A stretch of DNA of 64,000 bases from Symsagittifera roscoffensis (Eukaryota > Xenacoelomorpha > Acoela > Convolutidae): contig NC_087063.1 in the NCBI RefSeq assembly GCF_963678635.1, positions 43,354,759-43,418,758 on the forward strand, read 5' to 3'. Both the position numbers and the translations under genes were made by a program. Shown here piece after piece: positions 22,641 to 35,059 of the stretch (position 1 is its first letter; every line of letters begins with the position of its first letter). The notes under the pieces were generated by a model. That model was not told where the DNA came from, did no database searches, and worked only from the letters and a program-made list of their open reading frames with translations.

Positions 22641-24400
22641 GTGGACAATACGATTTAAAATGACCTTCCAAATTGCAAAAGAAACACCTTGGGCCGAATT
22701 TCGCAATTACTCCCCTCATGAAATCTTCATGATTGACCTCTGACGCATCTTCATCCTCGAGGCCTAAGCCGATTGCTTTCATGCCCTGTTTGTAGGTTGG
22801 GCATGCTGACACATGATGGCCTGTCGAACTGCAATTTGCTCAAGAGCGTCTCTTGTCCATATCGTCCCTTGGTTTGTACCAATTGTTACCTTGGTTTGCT
22901 GGTCCTTTGTTAAAATTGCCATAACATCGTTCGGAGCTCATCATTCTTCACACCATCGATGAATTTTAAGGCTACTGCCAGGTTCATCCTTCTGTTCGAC
23001 TCATCTGGTTGGCTACGCCTTCTAAGCATCTCCAAATTCTCTAGAATTGTTTCTATCGTCTCGTCTTCACGTTGCATCCGTTTCTCGAAGCGCATCATTG
23101 CTTTGTGTCCTTGCACCCCTGAGCCAAAACGATTTAACAAGATTTCAAAAAATTTCTCAGCATATCCCGCTGGTATTGCTTTTTGGCCATCACACAGTTT
23201 CGGGTGAGATCACTGCATTCTTGTCTTTCTGACAAGTCCTCCTCTTCAAAATGCAGTTTCCTTAACTCTATCCAGGTATCAATACAGCCATCCGATTTGT
23301 CTCTACCTTCTCTCCTTCAAGCGTTTTTTGCGTTTGCTAACTTCTTGTCTGTTGCGGTTGATCTTTTTCCGCAGGTTTTCTCTCTCGACGCGGACTGCCC
23401 TTTCTAGTTCACTCATTCTAAAGGACATCTGTTCATTCTGTTCTCCTCTGCTGCCCACTATGTTGATCAAGGCTTCTTCGATTGATGCTCCGTTGTCCAC
23501 TAATGGCGTCACAAGTGGCGGTGTCACCCTATCGGTTCCAGGTAGCTTGGTGCTGGTGGAGACTCGGGCCTTGCTTCTCTGCCTCGACGTCTCTTCATGA
23601 TCCACTTCTGGATCCGCAGGTGGGTTACATAGCCGTGTGTTTCTGTTCTTCCCAGTCCGGATCTCCGAAATCATCATGGTCACAAAGTCTCCTGACTAGC
23701 CTGATCCGTTTGTGGTCTTGTTTTTTGTCCTGACCACACCAAACTGGTCTATAGAGCCAGTCTCTTTATCGGTGTATGCATCATTCTCCTGAGTCGAACT
23801 ATTGAGGCTGACTTGAGATCCGAAGTCGTCTTGCTCGTCATTGTCCTCCTCCTCTTCCTGGGTTTCTGCTTCATCGCCTGTACCCGTTCCCATGGTAAAT
23901 GGTACGAGGTTTCCCAAAATGTTCTTTACTCTTTCTGAAAACGAGGAGGACGTTGCCGGTTTCTCCGTCACACCGTGCATCTTAGTGTTATCTGTGGGTA
24001 ATCTTGTAGTCGCCACGTTTTCAGTAGCGATGTCGTACAGTTCCGACATCTCTTCTCGGCTTAGAGTCCCGGTGGAAGTGGCAAAATCTTGGCCTTGTTC
24101 TATCGGAGTAGATTCACTCGCCAATCTTCTGCTTCCTCTCCCTTCCGGTCCATGTCCGTCCCGGTTCTCATCCATGGCAGGTTCTGGATGGACATCTACT
24201 TCTAACATTGCCTTTTGTCCTTCTCAGGACTTTTGACTCCTGGTTTCAACCATTCCGCCTGAAATTTTCTTCCCTCTGTCGGTGCGGGTTCGTGCGATCC
24301 TTTCCACAAAAGGGTCGCTCCTTGCCTTTCTTTGTTTCTCTGGCATAAATTTCCTAGAGCTATCACTTATTTTAGGTATCCTTGACTTGTCTAGACTCAT
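22641..24400 (-). pseudogene. Gag (copy B)
   Basis: The start at 24400 is the conserved ATGAGTCTAGACAAG. Breaks: a frameshift before 24208, a TAG at about 23695 (CAG in copies D and F; TAG also in C), and a deletion near 23300 that removes the end of the coiled coil and the RG-rich stretch. The capsid-like domain (CIDTWIEL to LRTML) is frameshifted, with another deletion near 22915. The zinc knuckle CFFCNLEGHFKSYC is intact; the first Cys of the upstream knuckle is replaced by a stop. Confidence 0.75.
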
Positions 24401-25750
24401 TTATTTTCAAATTATCAATTCTTACTGCCTATACACTCAATTCGGTTTGCTAGTGTCCTTATTGTTTGACTACTGATACTAATAACACACCATAATGTAC
24501 TCCAAAAGTTTCACTTAAATAGTGACCACGAATCCTTGTATGTTATCACAGTACAGCGTGTATACAATTTATTCACAATGATTGATTATTAGTTGTAAGA
24601 TATGAAGCTAGCACAGTCTGATGAGATCAATAAATTTAAAAAATAGTGTACTCACTACCCAATCAAGAACAGTTATTATTGATTTAAAACTAAAATTGAA
24701 GGAAAATGAAATACTTTCAATGAAAAACGTATGTGCTTTGTACTTAAGTTAGTCGCAATATAATAGTCGAACTTGTTTTTAAAGAAAGAGCTTTGCCTGT
24801 TCGGTGCCGCACCAAAGAGACAAACCTTTAAGGCAGTAATTTTCTCACGTGGGCGTCTATTTCACCCACCGAGTCCTGTGTTACCTATCTGCCTTCGGAT
24901 TGCCCGAGCTAGACCTAATAAAATCCTCAAGGCAATCACTTTTCCAAAAAAAAGATTTTGATTTCAATCCACACAAATCAGTGCCAAACTCTTGTTCAAT
25001 TTAGACTTAGTGTCGCAAATATCCGGAATTAGACCTGTTTTTTTTCTGGTCTTTTTAAAAGGCAATTTACCAGTGCAGTCACTGGATTCTAGCCTGACAC
25101 TTAATAACCTAATATTCTTTACTATTTACTTTTCTTTTGTCTACTTTAGTTTTGACAAAATAGGACCCTTACGGATTGACAAAATTAGGACCCTTGCGAA
25201 TTGGCAAAAATAGTACCCTCCAGATTGGCAAAAACAGGACCCCTTTCGGATTGGCAAAATTGGGACCCCTCCGGATTGGGACCCCTCCGGGATTGTAAAA
25301 ATAGCTTTTCCGGGACTTTTAAAATTTTCACCCGATACCCTTCCGGATACGTTCTCCGATGCTATTATGCTGTAGGAACTAACTAGGAAGGTAGTTTTTT
25401 CCGTCCCTAGACCCTTCCGGATCGAAGCTGAGCCTCCTTTTTTGCTATTCTGCTCAACTGTAAAGGGTCTTGTAACTAGCCTAGATTCGACTCGACTTTG
25501 GTTTTCTGGGTTCCTTAGCCCCATCTTTTGGTCTAAAACAGCGTAGAATTGCCTTATTCAACCGTTACTACCCTTTGGTAGGGGTATAAGGGCTTTCCAA
25601 AACTTTTTTTACAAAACGTGAAGGGTCTACCTTCACGAATTAGTGAGTTTGCTAAAAACGTCGTCAAAAAATTTTACGCTTAATTTTTCGAATCATTGAA
25701 GGTTCTATGAGTAAGCTTCCTAATTTTTGATCTAATGGTACCAAGATCGA
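24401..25750 (-). repeat. Leader and 5' LTR fragment of copy B
   Basis: The leader (24401-24536) precedes the LTR, which ends AACATACA at 24537. The LTR runs up to about 25748 and is then fused to RNase H of copy C. It holds the cluster of degenerate CCGGAxGGGTC units (25155-25310), clearly related to 35680-35830 in D and 52700-52920 in F. Confidence 0.75.
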
Positions 25751-27250
25751 AGCATTCTGATGTTTGTCACGCATCCTGTGCTCGATTATCATGTGGTAGC
25801 CGTCCAATCTGACTATCCACCGACCAATATAGCTCTGGTCCATCGAGTACGTCTTCAACCAGGATAACGCTCTATTTTCCACGCGTAACTTAAAGGGAGC
25901 ACTCCCTAAGTATGCGCGGTAATTCTTCATGAATGTGACCACTGCAAACACTTCTGCCTTTGGTGCGCCATATTTGATTTCAGTGTCACTCAACACTTTA
26001 CTGCCATATAAAATGGGACGGAGAACTGTTCTCCCATTCCATTCCTGCTCCTGATGCAGTATTCCTGAGATGGCCACTACTGATGCATCTGTGTCAAGAA
26101 CATACATGCCTTTCTCTGTAGGCATGCCTAGCACTGGCGCTTCGCACAGTTCCCACTTTATATTCTCGAAGGCAGCTTGAGCTTCTTGGTTCAATTCGAA
26201 CTTCTTTTCTTTGTTGCGCATCAGTTTCTGCATGGGGTACACCTTGTCTGCGTATCCTTTTATGAACTCACGGTAATAATTGGCAAACCCTAGGAAGCTC
26301 ATGAGTTATGTGTCCGTTCTGGGAGCCTTCCATGTCGACACTGCCTCTACTGCTTCCGTGTCCGGTCTTACGCCACATGCCTGTCCACCATTCATCCCAG
26401 ATATTTGATTGAATCCCTAAAGATTTCACATTTCGATGGTTTGCCTTTCAAACCTGCTCTTTTCATGCAACCAAGGACCCCATCGAGTTGATCAATGTGG
26501 TCTTCCAAGGTGGGTGTTGCTATGACCACGTCATCCACAAAACACATCAAAAGGTTCCCGTACTTCTTCGTCACCTTGTCATCAGTTTTTGAAAAGTGGC
26601 CATGGCGTTGCACAAGCCAAAGGGCATCCTCTTCCACTGGTAAAAACCCATTTCACATGCGAATCCGGTCTCTTCTCTGTCTTTCTTCCGCAGAGGGACC
26701 TGCCAGAAGGCAGAACTCAAGTCCAGTGTGGCGTCACCAAGTTTCGAGAGGCTTTCGTCTATTCGCGGTATCGGGTACGCATCTTTTATTGCCGCTGCCT
26801 TCAGGCAAAAGAACTTGAGCTGCCCCCTACTTCTTGGCCATGACTACCCCGCAAGCCCAAGGCGATTTCGAGGGTTCTATCATATCGTATTCGAGCAACA
26901 TTTCTATTTCCGCTCGGCACGCTTCCGATGTATGAGGCGTCATTCGCCTTGCGCCTTCCCTATGAGGATTGGCGCCTTCCTCTAATTCTATTTCGTGTTC
27001 GACGAGGTTGCAGCAACCGATGTCTGCCTTATGTTTTGAAAATACGTCCGCATTCCGATTTTAAACCGCCCTTAAACATTCAAAATCCCCATCACCTATT
27101 TTCTCTCTCAAGTGTTCTATCTCCGGCAAAACCGGTTTGTCGGATTTTAGTTCATATAATGAGGGGCGTTCCAGAAAATTCGAGCAGCTCTACAAACCGT
27201 CATCCGTTTCGGATTTCATTGAAAACAGTTTATTAATAGATTTTAATTCA
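25751..27250 (-). pseudogene. RT and RNase H fragment (copy C)
   Basis: RNase H is readable from LDTDAS to DKHQNA, where it stops at the junction with the LTR of B. RT carries FVDDVV in place of YVDD (Tyr to Phe) at about 26540, then LGFANYYREFIKGY. A frameshift at about 26310-26390 and the 13-bp deletion break it. The upstream segment with NADVFSKH and CCNLVEHE lies near 27000. Confidence 0.75.
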
Positions 27251-28616
27251 TCATTTCTCTTTAAATTTTTATCTTTGTCAGCATGATTTGGGTAGTCTTT
27301 CATATTATATCTCCTCAAGTTTTGTGTCTCCTCAGAGTCGGTTTCCACGCTGGATTGTAACCGTGGTGTCCAGTGGGTTCAACAACACACTGGCACACAG
27401 ACCGTTTCGTGTTACTGAAAAGCTCCGGCCTAAAAGTACCGAGCTTTGACTTTGGGTTGGGTACCAGACAAACTTGTTTACTATCACTTAACGAATTTAA
27501 ATTTCTCACCCAAAAAATTGTTATTACACCTTGTCCCGGCTGAATTTTACCTTTCTATCTAAAAAAATAGGTACCTTGTTTTCATCTGTTATTATTCTAT
27601 TAATTGGTTTCTTAACATACTTCCGGTCCGGGTTTCTAATCCTTATTAGGCCATTGTTCAAGTCAATCATCACATCGAAACTCCGGACAAAAGCACGGCC
27701 CAAGATGAATTGGTCTGAGTAGTCTTAGTTCACAACCACCAGGAAACTTATCCAAAGATCGCGTCCTCCAATGTGAAGGACCGTTATTGGTGTCCTCCCG
27801 GCCACGTAAACTGCTCCGCGGTTGGCGGCCGCCAATCTGAGGTTCGTTGGAATTAGATCGTCCCTCGCGAAGCCCATTCTTTCCCAAATCTTTATTGGCA
27901 TCACACTTACCACTGCTCCTGTATCCAGTAGTCCTGTTACTCCAATTTTCTTCCCATTGGTGTCTAGCAGATGTGCAGTCTTATCTGCTTCGTACCCTAT
28001 GCGTACTGCATCTTGCTCCATCATGACATCGCGGCCAATTCTACGGACCGTAAGTTCCTCCTGACCCAAATAGATCTGTCCCATTTGGTCACTATCTGTT
28101 GTGACGTAGGTCCTAGTGTAGATACTTATCCCGTCAACATTCAACATCACTTGATAAGGTCCATAGACTTCCACGTAGCGCCCGTGGAGTTTCTTCGATC
28201 GAGGGCCACCCGTTGTCAACAACGCTTGCACAGCCCTCGACTCAGTGCGTGGCTCTACCTGTCTCAGATAATCTGCATATGTGTCTAAATGCATCATAGT
28301 GAACTCTGAGGGTTCACTTAGGTCCCTGGTTGCCTGATGTCCCGCAACTGAAATTATTGACTGTATTCTGCCTCCTTGTGGCACCATGCCGAATGTCTGC
28401 CCAGAAATCACGTTTAGTTTCATGCTCAAACTGCTTGGTGGTTTCGTTTCTTCAATATCTAATGCCTCGAAGGCGTTAAGCCTTTCCTGCTTTTTCTCAT
28501 TCTTTAGTTCGAGCTTCACCTTTTGTTCGATCTTCTTCGTCATCAACTCCTGCTGGACTCTGTTTAAAACATCTCTCGCGGTGCCCTATAGTCGATCTTG
28601 AAGGCATCTGCCGCCG
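27251..28616 (-). pseudogene. Protease and N-terminal Pol (copy C)
   Basis: LLDTGAVVSVMP marks the active site near 27920. The frame 28546-27725 ends at the TAA shared with copy B. The sequence then continues as FILGRAFVRSF and KYVKKPINR in the next segments. A one-base deletion near 28582 separates this frame from the zinc-knuckle frame. Confidence 0.75.
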
Positions 28617-31033
28617 TCACCGTTCCGGTTCACGTATCTCTTCCGTTACTGCCTGCATCTTCTTTGTTGCCAGCTCTTGAGATTTCTCCTTTCTGCGTGC
28701 CTCCGCTTCACTCAATAGGCGAGCCTTGCTGGCTTTCACACCCGATAAAGCTTCCTCAAGCCTTGGATGCTTAATGTCTGCCACAGCATCCCAAAATTGT
28801 GGACAATCTGATTTAAAATGACCTTCCAAATTGCAAAAGAAACACCTTGGGCCGAATTTCGCAATTACTCCCCTCATGAAATCTTCATGATTGACCTCTG
28901 ACGCATCTTCATCCTCGAGGTCTGAGCCGATTGCTTTCATGCCCTGTTTGTAGGTTGGGCATGCTGACACATGATGGTCCGTCGAACTGCAATTGCTCAA
29001 GATCGTCTCTTGTCCATGTCGTCCCTTGGTTTGTACCAATTGTTACCTTGGTTTGCTGGTCCATTGGTAAAATTGCCATAATTAGTTTTGTAATATCCAG
29101 ATCTCGATGGAGGCTTCAGTAAAAGATATTTTTTTGTCTTGAGTCTCATCTCCTCTGGTGTTTGCGCATTGGTTGAAAGTGATGTGTAATGTGTGGCTAA
29201 CATCGTTCGAAGCTCATCCTTCTTCGCACCAACGATGAATTTTGAGGCTACTGCCAGGTTCATCCTTCTGTTCGACTCATCTGGTTGGCTACGCCTTCTA
29301 AGCATCTCCAAATTCTCTACAAACGTTTCTATCGTCTCGTCTTCACGTTGCATCAGTTTCTCGAAGCGCATCATTGCTTGGTGTCCTTGCACCCCTGAGC
29401 CAAAACGATTTAACAAGATTTCAAAAATTTTCTTAGCATATCCCGCTGGTATTGCTTTTTGAACATCACACAGTTTCGGGTGAGAGCACTGCATTCTTGT
29501 CTTTCTGACAAGTCCTCCTCTTCAAATTGCAGTTTCATTAACTCTATCCAGGTATCAATACAGCCATCTGATTTGTCTTTAGAGCATCTTGGTTTCTTAA
29601 AAACCCTTCTGGACTTTTCACTGCGTTCATTGGTTCTAGATAATCTCGTTAGGAATGTTTCCAAGGACCTGTTCAGAGGTTCAAAGGCCGTGGCCATTGA
29701 TGTAGCGTCTCTTGAATGCCCCGCTTAAGCATCATTGCCCTCTGATAGGGGCTCTGGATTTTCCTATCTGTCCGAATCACTGTGATGACTTCTTCCTTGA
29801 TTCGCATGACTCCAGTTCCTGGAATCACATCTCCCAGTCGCATGTGTGTCTTGCGTCGGTCGTTCGTTTGAGGTCGGTCTGTTGCCAGTCAAACTTCCTC
29901 TGATGTTTGGGCCCCGTGGCCTATTGTCCCCTCTGGCATAGCTGGATGAACTGCCTCTTCCTCTAGTGGATCCATATGTCCTTCTTCTATTGGGCTGTTC
30001 ACTGAAATTCACTTTCGGCTCCCTACCGGACTCTCCTGAGTTTGGTTCTCCATTGTTTGATCCACTCCTGGTTCCAAGTAGTCCATCCAACCTATCCATG
30101 ATAGCCTGAGTTCGCCTCTCCATCATAGCGTCTATCTTCGTGTCAAGAGTCCCAAGAGTCTGCTCTTGTTGAATTCTCAACTTCTCCATGTCATCTCTCA
30201 ACCGTAACTCTCTCTGCTAGCTTCCCTCGTCATTCGCGACATGTTCTTGGCCAAGTGTTCATACCTTCTCTCCTTCAAGCGTTTTTTGCGTTTGCTAACT
30301 TCTTGTCTGTTGCGGTTGATCTTTTTCCGCAGGTTTTCTCTCTCGACGCGGACTGCCCTTTCTAGTTCACTCATTCTAAAGGACATCTGTTCATTCTGTT
30401 CTCCTCTGCTGCCCACTATGTTGATCAAGGCTTCTTCGATTGATGCTCCGTTGTCCACTAATGGCGTCACAAGTGGCGGTGTCACCCTATCGGTTCCAGG
30501 TAGCTTGGTGCTGGTGGAGACTCGGGCCTTGGTTCTCTGCCTCGACGTCTCTTCATGATCCACTTCTGGATCCGCAGGTGAGTTACATAGCCGTGTGTTT
30601 CTGTTCTTCCCAGTCCGGATCTCCGAAATCATCATGGTCACAAAGTCTCCTGACTAGCCTGATCCGTTTGTGGTCTTGTTTTTTGACCTGACCACACCAA
30701 ACTGGTCTATAGAGCCAGTATCTTTATCGGTGTATGCATCATTCTCCTGAGTCGAACTATTGAGGCTGACTTGAGATCCAAAGTCGTCTTGCTCGTCATT
30801 GTCCTCCTCCTCTTCCTGGGTTTCTGCATCATCGCCTGTACCCGTTCCCATGGTAAATGGTACGAGGTTTCCCAAAGTGTTCTTTACTCTTTCTGAAAAC
30901 GAGGAGGACGTTGCCGGTTTCTCCGTCACACCATGCATCTTAGTGTTATCTGTGGGTAATCTTGTAGTCGCCACGTTTTCAGTAGCGATGTCGGACAGTT
31001 CCAACATCTCTTCTCGGTTTAGAGTCCCGGTGG
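28617..31033 (-). pseudogene. Gag, N-terminally cut (copy C)
   Basis: Pieces run from the acidic N-terminal region (SSFSERVKN, DDFGSQVSL) through the coiled coil (30641-30198) and RG-rich part (30201-29764) to the capsid-like domain and knuckles (29697-28617). The TAG at about 30655 matches that of B. The first 110 or so codons are missing: at 31033 the sequence passes directly into RNase H of copy D, giving an accidental fused frame (31124-30654). Confidence 0.75.
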
Positions 31034-33195
31034 TGACCACTGCAAACATTTCTGCCTTTGGTGCACCATATTTCATTTCAGTGTCACTCAACACTTTACT
31101 GCCATATGCAATGGGACGGAGCACTGTTCTCCCCTTCTATTCCTGCTCCTGATGCAGTATTCCTGAGATGGCCACTACTGATGGATCTGTGTCAAGAACA
31201 TACATGCCTTTCTCTGTAGGCATGCCTAGCACTGGCGCTTCGCACAGTTCCCGCTTTATGTTCTCGAAGGCAGCTTGAGCTTCTTCGTTCCATTCGAACT
31301 TCTTTCCTTTGTTGCGCATCAGTTTCTGCATGGGGAGCACCTTGTCTGCGTATCCTTTTATGAACTCACGGTAATAATTGGCAAACCCTAGGAAGCTCAT
31401 GAGTTGTGTGTCCGTTCTGGGAGCCTTCCATGTCAACACAGTCTCTACTGCTTCCGTGTCCGGTCTTACGCCACATGCCTGTCCACCATTCTTCCCAGAT
31501 ACTTGATTGAATCCCTAAGGATTTCACTTTTCGATGGTTTGCATTTCAAGCCTGCTCTTTTTATGCAACCAAGGACCTCATCGAGTTGATCAATGTGGTC
31601 TTCCAATGTGGGTGTTGCTATGACCACGTCATCCATGTAAAACATCACAAGGTTCCCGTACTTCTTCGTCACCTTGGTCAAAGCCTGAGTCATCAGTCTT
31701 TGAAAAATGGCCGTGGCGTTGCACAAGCCAAAGGGCATCCTCTTCCACTGGTAAAAACCCATTTCACATGCGAATCGGGTCTTTTCTCTGTCTTTCTTCC
31801 GCAGAGGGACCTGCCAGAAGGCAGAACCCAAGTCCAGTGTGGTGAAGAACTTGGCGTCACCAAGTTTCGAGAGGCTTTCGTTTATTCGCGGTATCGGGTA
31901 CGCATCTTTTATTGTCAGTGCCTTCAGGCAACAGAACCTGAGCTGCCCCCTTCTTCTTGGCCATGACTACCTCGCAAGCCCAAGGCAATTTCGAGGGTTC
32001 TATCATATCGTATTCGGGCAACATTTCTATTTCCGCTCGGCACGCTTCCGATTTATGAGGATTGGCGCCTTCCTCTAATTCTATTTCGTGTTCGACGAGG
32101 TTGCAGCAACCGATTTCTGCCTTATCTTTTGAAAATACGTCCGCATTCCGATTTAAAACCGCCCTTAAATATTCAAAATCTCTCTCACCTATTTTCTCTC
32201 TCAAGTGTTCTATCTCTGGCAAAACCGGTTTGTCGGATTCTAGTTCATATAACGAGGGGCGTTCCAGAAAATTCGAGCAGCTCTACAAACCGTCTTTTGT
32301 TTCGGATTTCATTGAAAACAATTTATTAATAGGTTTAAATTCATCAATTCTCTTTAAATTTTTATCTTTGTCAGCATGATTTGGGCAGTCTTTCACATTA
32401 TATCTCCTCAAGTTTTGTGTCTCCTCATAGTCGGTTTCCACGCTGGATTGTAACCGTGGTGTCCAGTGTGTTCAACAACACACTGGCACACAGACCGTTT
32501 CGTGTTACTGAAAAGCTCCGGCCTAAACGTATCGAGCTTTGACTTTTGGTTGGGTACCAGACAGACTTGTTTAATATCACTTAACGAATTTAAATTTCTC
32601 ATCCTAAAAATTGTTATTACAGCTTGTCCCGGCTGTAGTTTTACCTTTCTATCTAAAACAATAGGTACCTTGTTTTCATCTGTTCTTATTCTATTAATTG
32701 GTTTCTTAACATACTTCCGGTTGGGTTTCTAATCCTTATTAGGCCATTGTTCAAGTCAATCATCACATCGAAACTCCGGCCGAAAAGCACGGCCCAAGAT
32801 GAATTGGTCTGAGTCGTCTAAGTTCTCAACCACCAGGAAGCTTATCCAAAGATCGCGTCCTCCCATGTGAAGGACCGTTATTGGTGTCCTTCCGGCCACG
32901 TAGACTGCTCCGCGGTTGGCGGCCGCCAATCTGAGGTTCGTTGGAATTAGATCTTCCCTCGCGAAGCCCATTCTTTCCCAAATCTTTATTGGCATCACAC
33001 TTACCACTGCTCCTGTTTCCAGTAGTCCTGTTACTCCAATTTTCTTCCCATTGGTGTCTAGCAGATGTGCAATCTTATCTGCTTCGTACCCTATGCGTAC
33101 TGCATCTTGCTCCATCATGGCATCGTGGCCTTTTCTACGGACCGTGGGTTCCTTCTGACCCAAATAGATCTGTCCCATTTGGTCACTATCTGTTG
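31034..33195 (-). pseudogene. Protease, RT and start of RNase H (copy D)
   Basis: Protease LLETGAVVSV shows Asp to Glu at the catalytic position, which should be inactivating. RT retains the sequence that is deleted in B and C before the active site, but reads YMDDVV. RNase H stops after KAEMFAVVT. Frame breaks occur near 32760 and 31860. At 33190 the frame upstream of the protease passes into gag, so the zinc knuckles and the N-terminal Pol region are gone. Confidence 0.75.
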
Positions 33196-33636
33196 GTTGA
33201 AAGTGATGTATAATGTGTGGCTAACATCGTTCGGAGCTCATCATTCTTCACACCATCGATGAATTTTGAGGCTACTGCCAGGTTCATCCTTCTGTTCGAC
33301 TCATCTGGTTGGCTACGCCTTCTAAGCATCTCCAAATTCTCTAGAATCGTTTCTATCGTCTCATCTTCACATTGCATCCGTTTCTCGAAGCGCATCATTG
33401 CTTGGTGTCCTTGTGTCCTTGCACCCCTGAGCCAAAACGATTTAACAAGATTTCAAAACTTTTCTCAGCATATCCCGCTGGTTTTGCTTTTTGGCCATCA
33501 CACAGTTTCGGGTGAGAGCACTGCATTATTGTCTTTCTGACAAGTCCTCCTCTTCAAAATGATGCAGTTTCATTAACTCTATCCAGGTATCAAAACAGCC
33601 ATCCGATTTGTCTTTAGAGCATCTTGGTTTCTTAAA
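33196..33636 (-). pseudogene. Gag capsid-like fragment (copy D)
   Basis: It encodes CIDTW..MKLHH, RRRSQPDESNRRMN and KNDELRTMLATHYTSLSTN with frameshifts, including an 8-bp local duplication GTGTCCTT near 33405. It is bordered by the deletion at 33190 and the inserted segment at 33637. Confidence 0.7.
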
Positions 33637-34200
33637 TTGTTTGCATAACTCCGGGTTATCGTCAAGTAGTGTTCCAGTTCTCTATAATCAACCTTACAAA
33701 TCGCATTAGAAAATGAAATTTATCTACTCCACCTCAATTCACTACGTGTCACAAATGGCATCATACTACATCTCACTGCCTTCTCACCATGAGGAGTGTC
33801 CATGATAAAAATTTTTTTTCGATTACTTACGTCATCTCTCCATAAAATTTCTTCTCGCTCCTGCTGAATAAAAAATTGGTAGTTGGCACGGCCACGCACC
33901 CATTAAAATTACCTTAATGTCACTCACCAAGTAAAATCATTCATTTGTGCGTTTGCCCTCAATATTAAAACAAAGAAAATCTGTGACTAGGAGAGGTAAT
34001 GAGGTGCTCACCCTCTTAGAGCGAGCGTAACCGAACCCTATCAGGTCGCCACACAGTGAACACATGTCTTACAGGTTAAAAAATTCCGGCGAATTTAAAT
34101 AGGTAACTATACTCACCTATGCTCTGGTTATATATATATCTAAATAGTATCAACTAAATTTTTCATTTTTATTCGACAATTACAACAATTTAACCATTTT
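33637..34200 (-). other. Foreign 3' UTR-like segment inside gag of copy D
   Basis: It does not match gag. Parts (AAATGGCATCATACTACA, and the stretch from AATATTAAAACAAAG to TATACTCACC) resemble the 3' UTR of copy B at 13330-13740, but with much divergence. I read it as a 3' UTR piece of a third, more distant subfamily. No coding sequence is evident. Confidence 0.5.
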
Positions 34201-34923
34201 CGCATTTCCGAATTCGTCATGGTCACAAATTCTCCTGACTGGCTTGTTCCGTTTGTGGTCTTGCTTTTTGTCCTGACCACACCAAACTGGTCCATAGAGC
34301 CAGTCTTTCTATCGGTGTATTCATAATTCTCCTGAGCCGAATTATTGAGGCTGACTTGAGATCCGAAGTCATCTTGCTCGTCATCGTCCTCCTCCTCTTC
34401 CTGGGTTTCTGCTTCATCGCCTGTACCCGTTCCCATGGGTAGTGTTATTTACTCTTTCTGAAAACGAGGAGGACGTTGCCGGTTTCTCCGTCACACCATG
34501 CATCTTAGTGTTATCTGTGGGTAATCTTTTAGTCGCCACGTTTTCAGTAGCGATGTCGTACAGTTCCGACATCTCTTCTCGGCTTAGAGTCCCGGTGGAA
34601 GTGGCAAAATCTTGGCCTTGTTCTATCGGAGTAGATTCACTCGCCAATCTTCTGCTTCCTCTCCCTTCCGGTCCATGTCCGTCCCGGTTCTCATCCATGG
34701 CAGGTTCTGGATGGACATCTACTTCTAACATTGCCTTTTGTCCTTCTCAGGACTTTTGACTCCTGGTTTCAACCATTCCGCCTGAAATTTTCTTCCCTTT
34801 GTCGGTGCGGGTTCGTGCGATCCTTTCCGCAAAAGGGTCGCTCCTTGCCTTTCTTTGTTTCTCTGGCATGAATTTCCTAGGGCTATCACTTATTTTAGGT
34901 ATCCTTGACTTGTCTAGACTCAT
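34201..34923 (-). pseudogene. Gag N-terminus (copy D)
   Basis: It starts at the conserved ATG at 34923 (MSLDKSRIP). The acidic region with DFGSQVSLN and the segment QSGEFVTMT are readable in two frames. Here CAG is kept where B and C have TAG. A small deletion lies near 34440. Confidence 0.75.
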
Positions 34924-35059
34924 TTATTTTCAAATGATCAATTCTTACTGCCTATACACTCAATTCGGTTTGCTAGTGTCCTTATTGTTTGACTACTGAT
35001 ACTAATAACACACCAGAATATACTCCAAAAGTTTCACTTAAATAGTGACCACGAATCCT
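34924..35059 (-). other. Leader of copy D
   Basis: This 136-bp stretch between the end of the LTR and the gag ATG is nearly identical to that of copy B and only partly similar to F. No clear tRNA primer site could be assigned. Confidence 0.5.

Larger units (their letters stand above)
11869..25750 (-). mobile_element. Copy B: nearly full element with large internal deletion
   Basis: On the minus strand the order is 5' LTR fragment (25750 to 24537), leader, gag (from 24400), protease, RT, RNase H, integrase, GPY/F module and macrodomain, spacer, ORF2 start, ORF4 end, 3' UTR and 3' LTR (13200 to 11869). About 7.4 kb covering most of ORF2, all of ORF3 and most of ORF4 is missing at about 14968-14973. 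It lies tail to tail with copy A. Confidence 0.85.
25751..31033 (-). mobile_element. Copy C: gag to RNase H fragment
   Basis: A 5.3-kb unit holding only gag, protease, RT and most of RNase H. It lacks its own LTRs. Its downstream end joins the LTR of copy B and its upstream end joins RNase H of copy D. It shares with B the gag TAG, the protease TAA and the 13-bp RT deletion. Confidence 0.8.
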
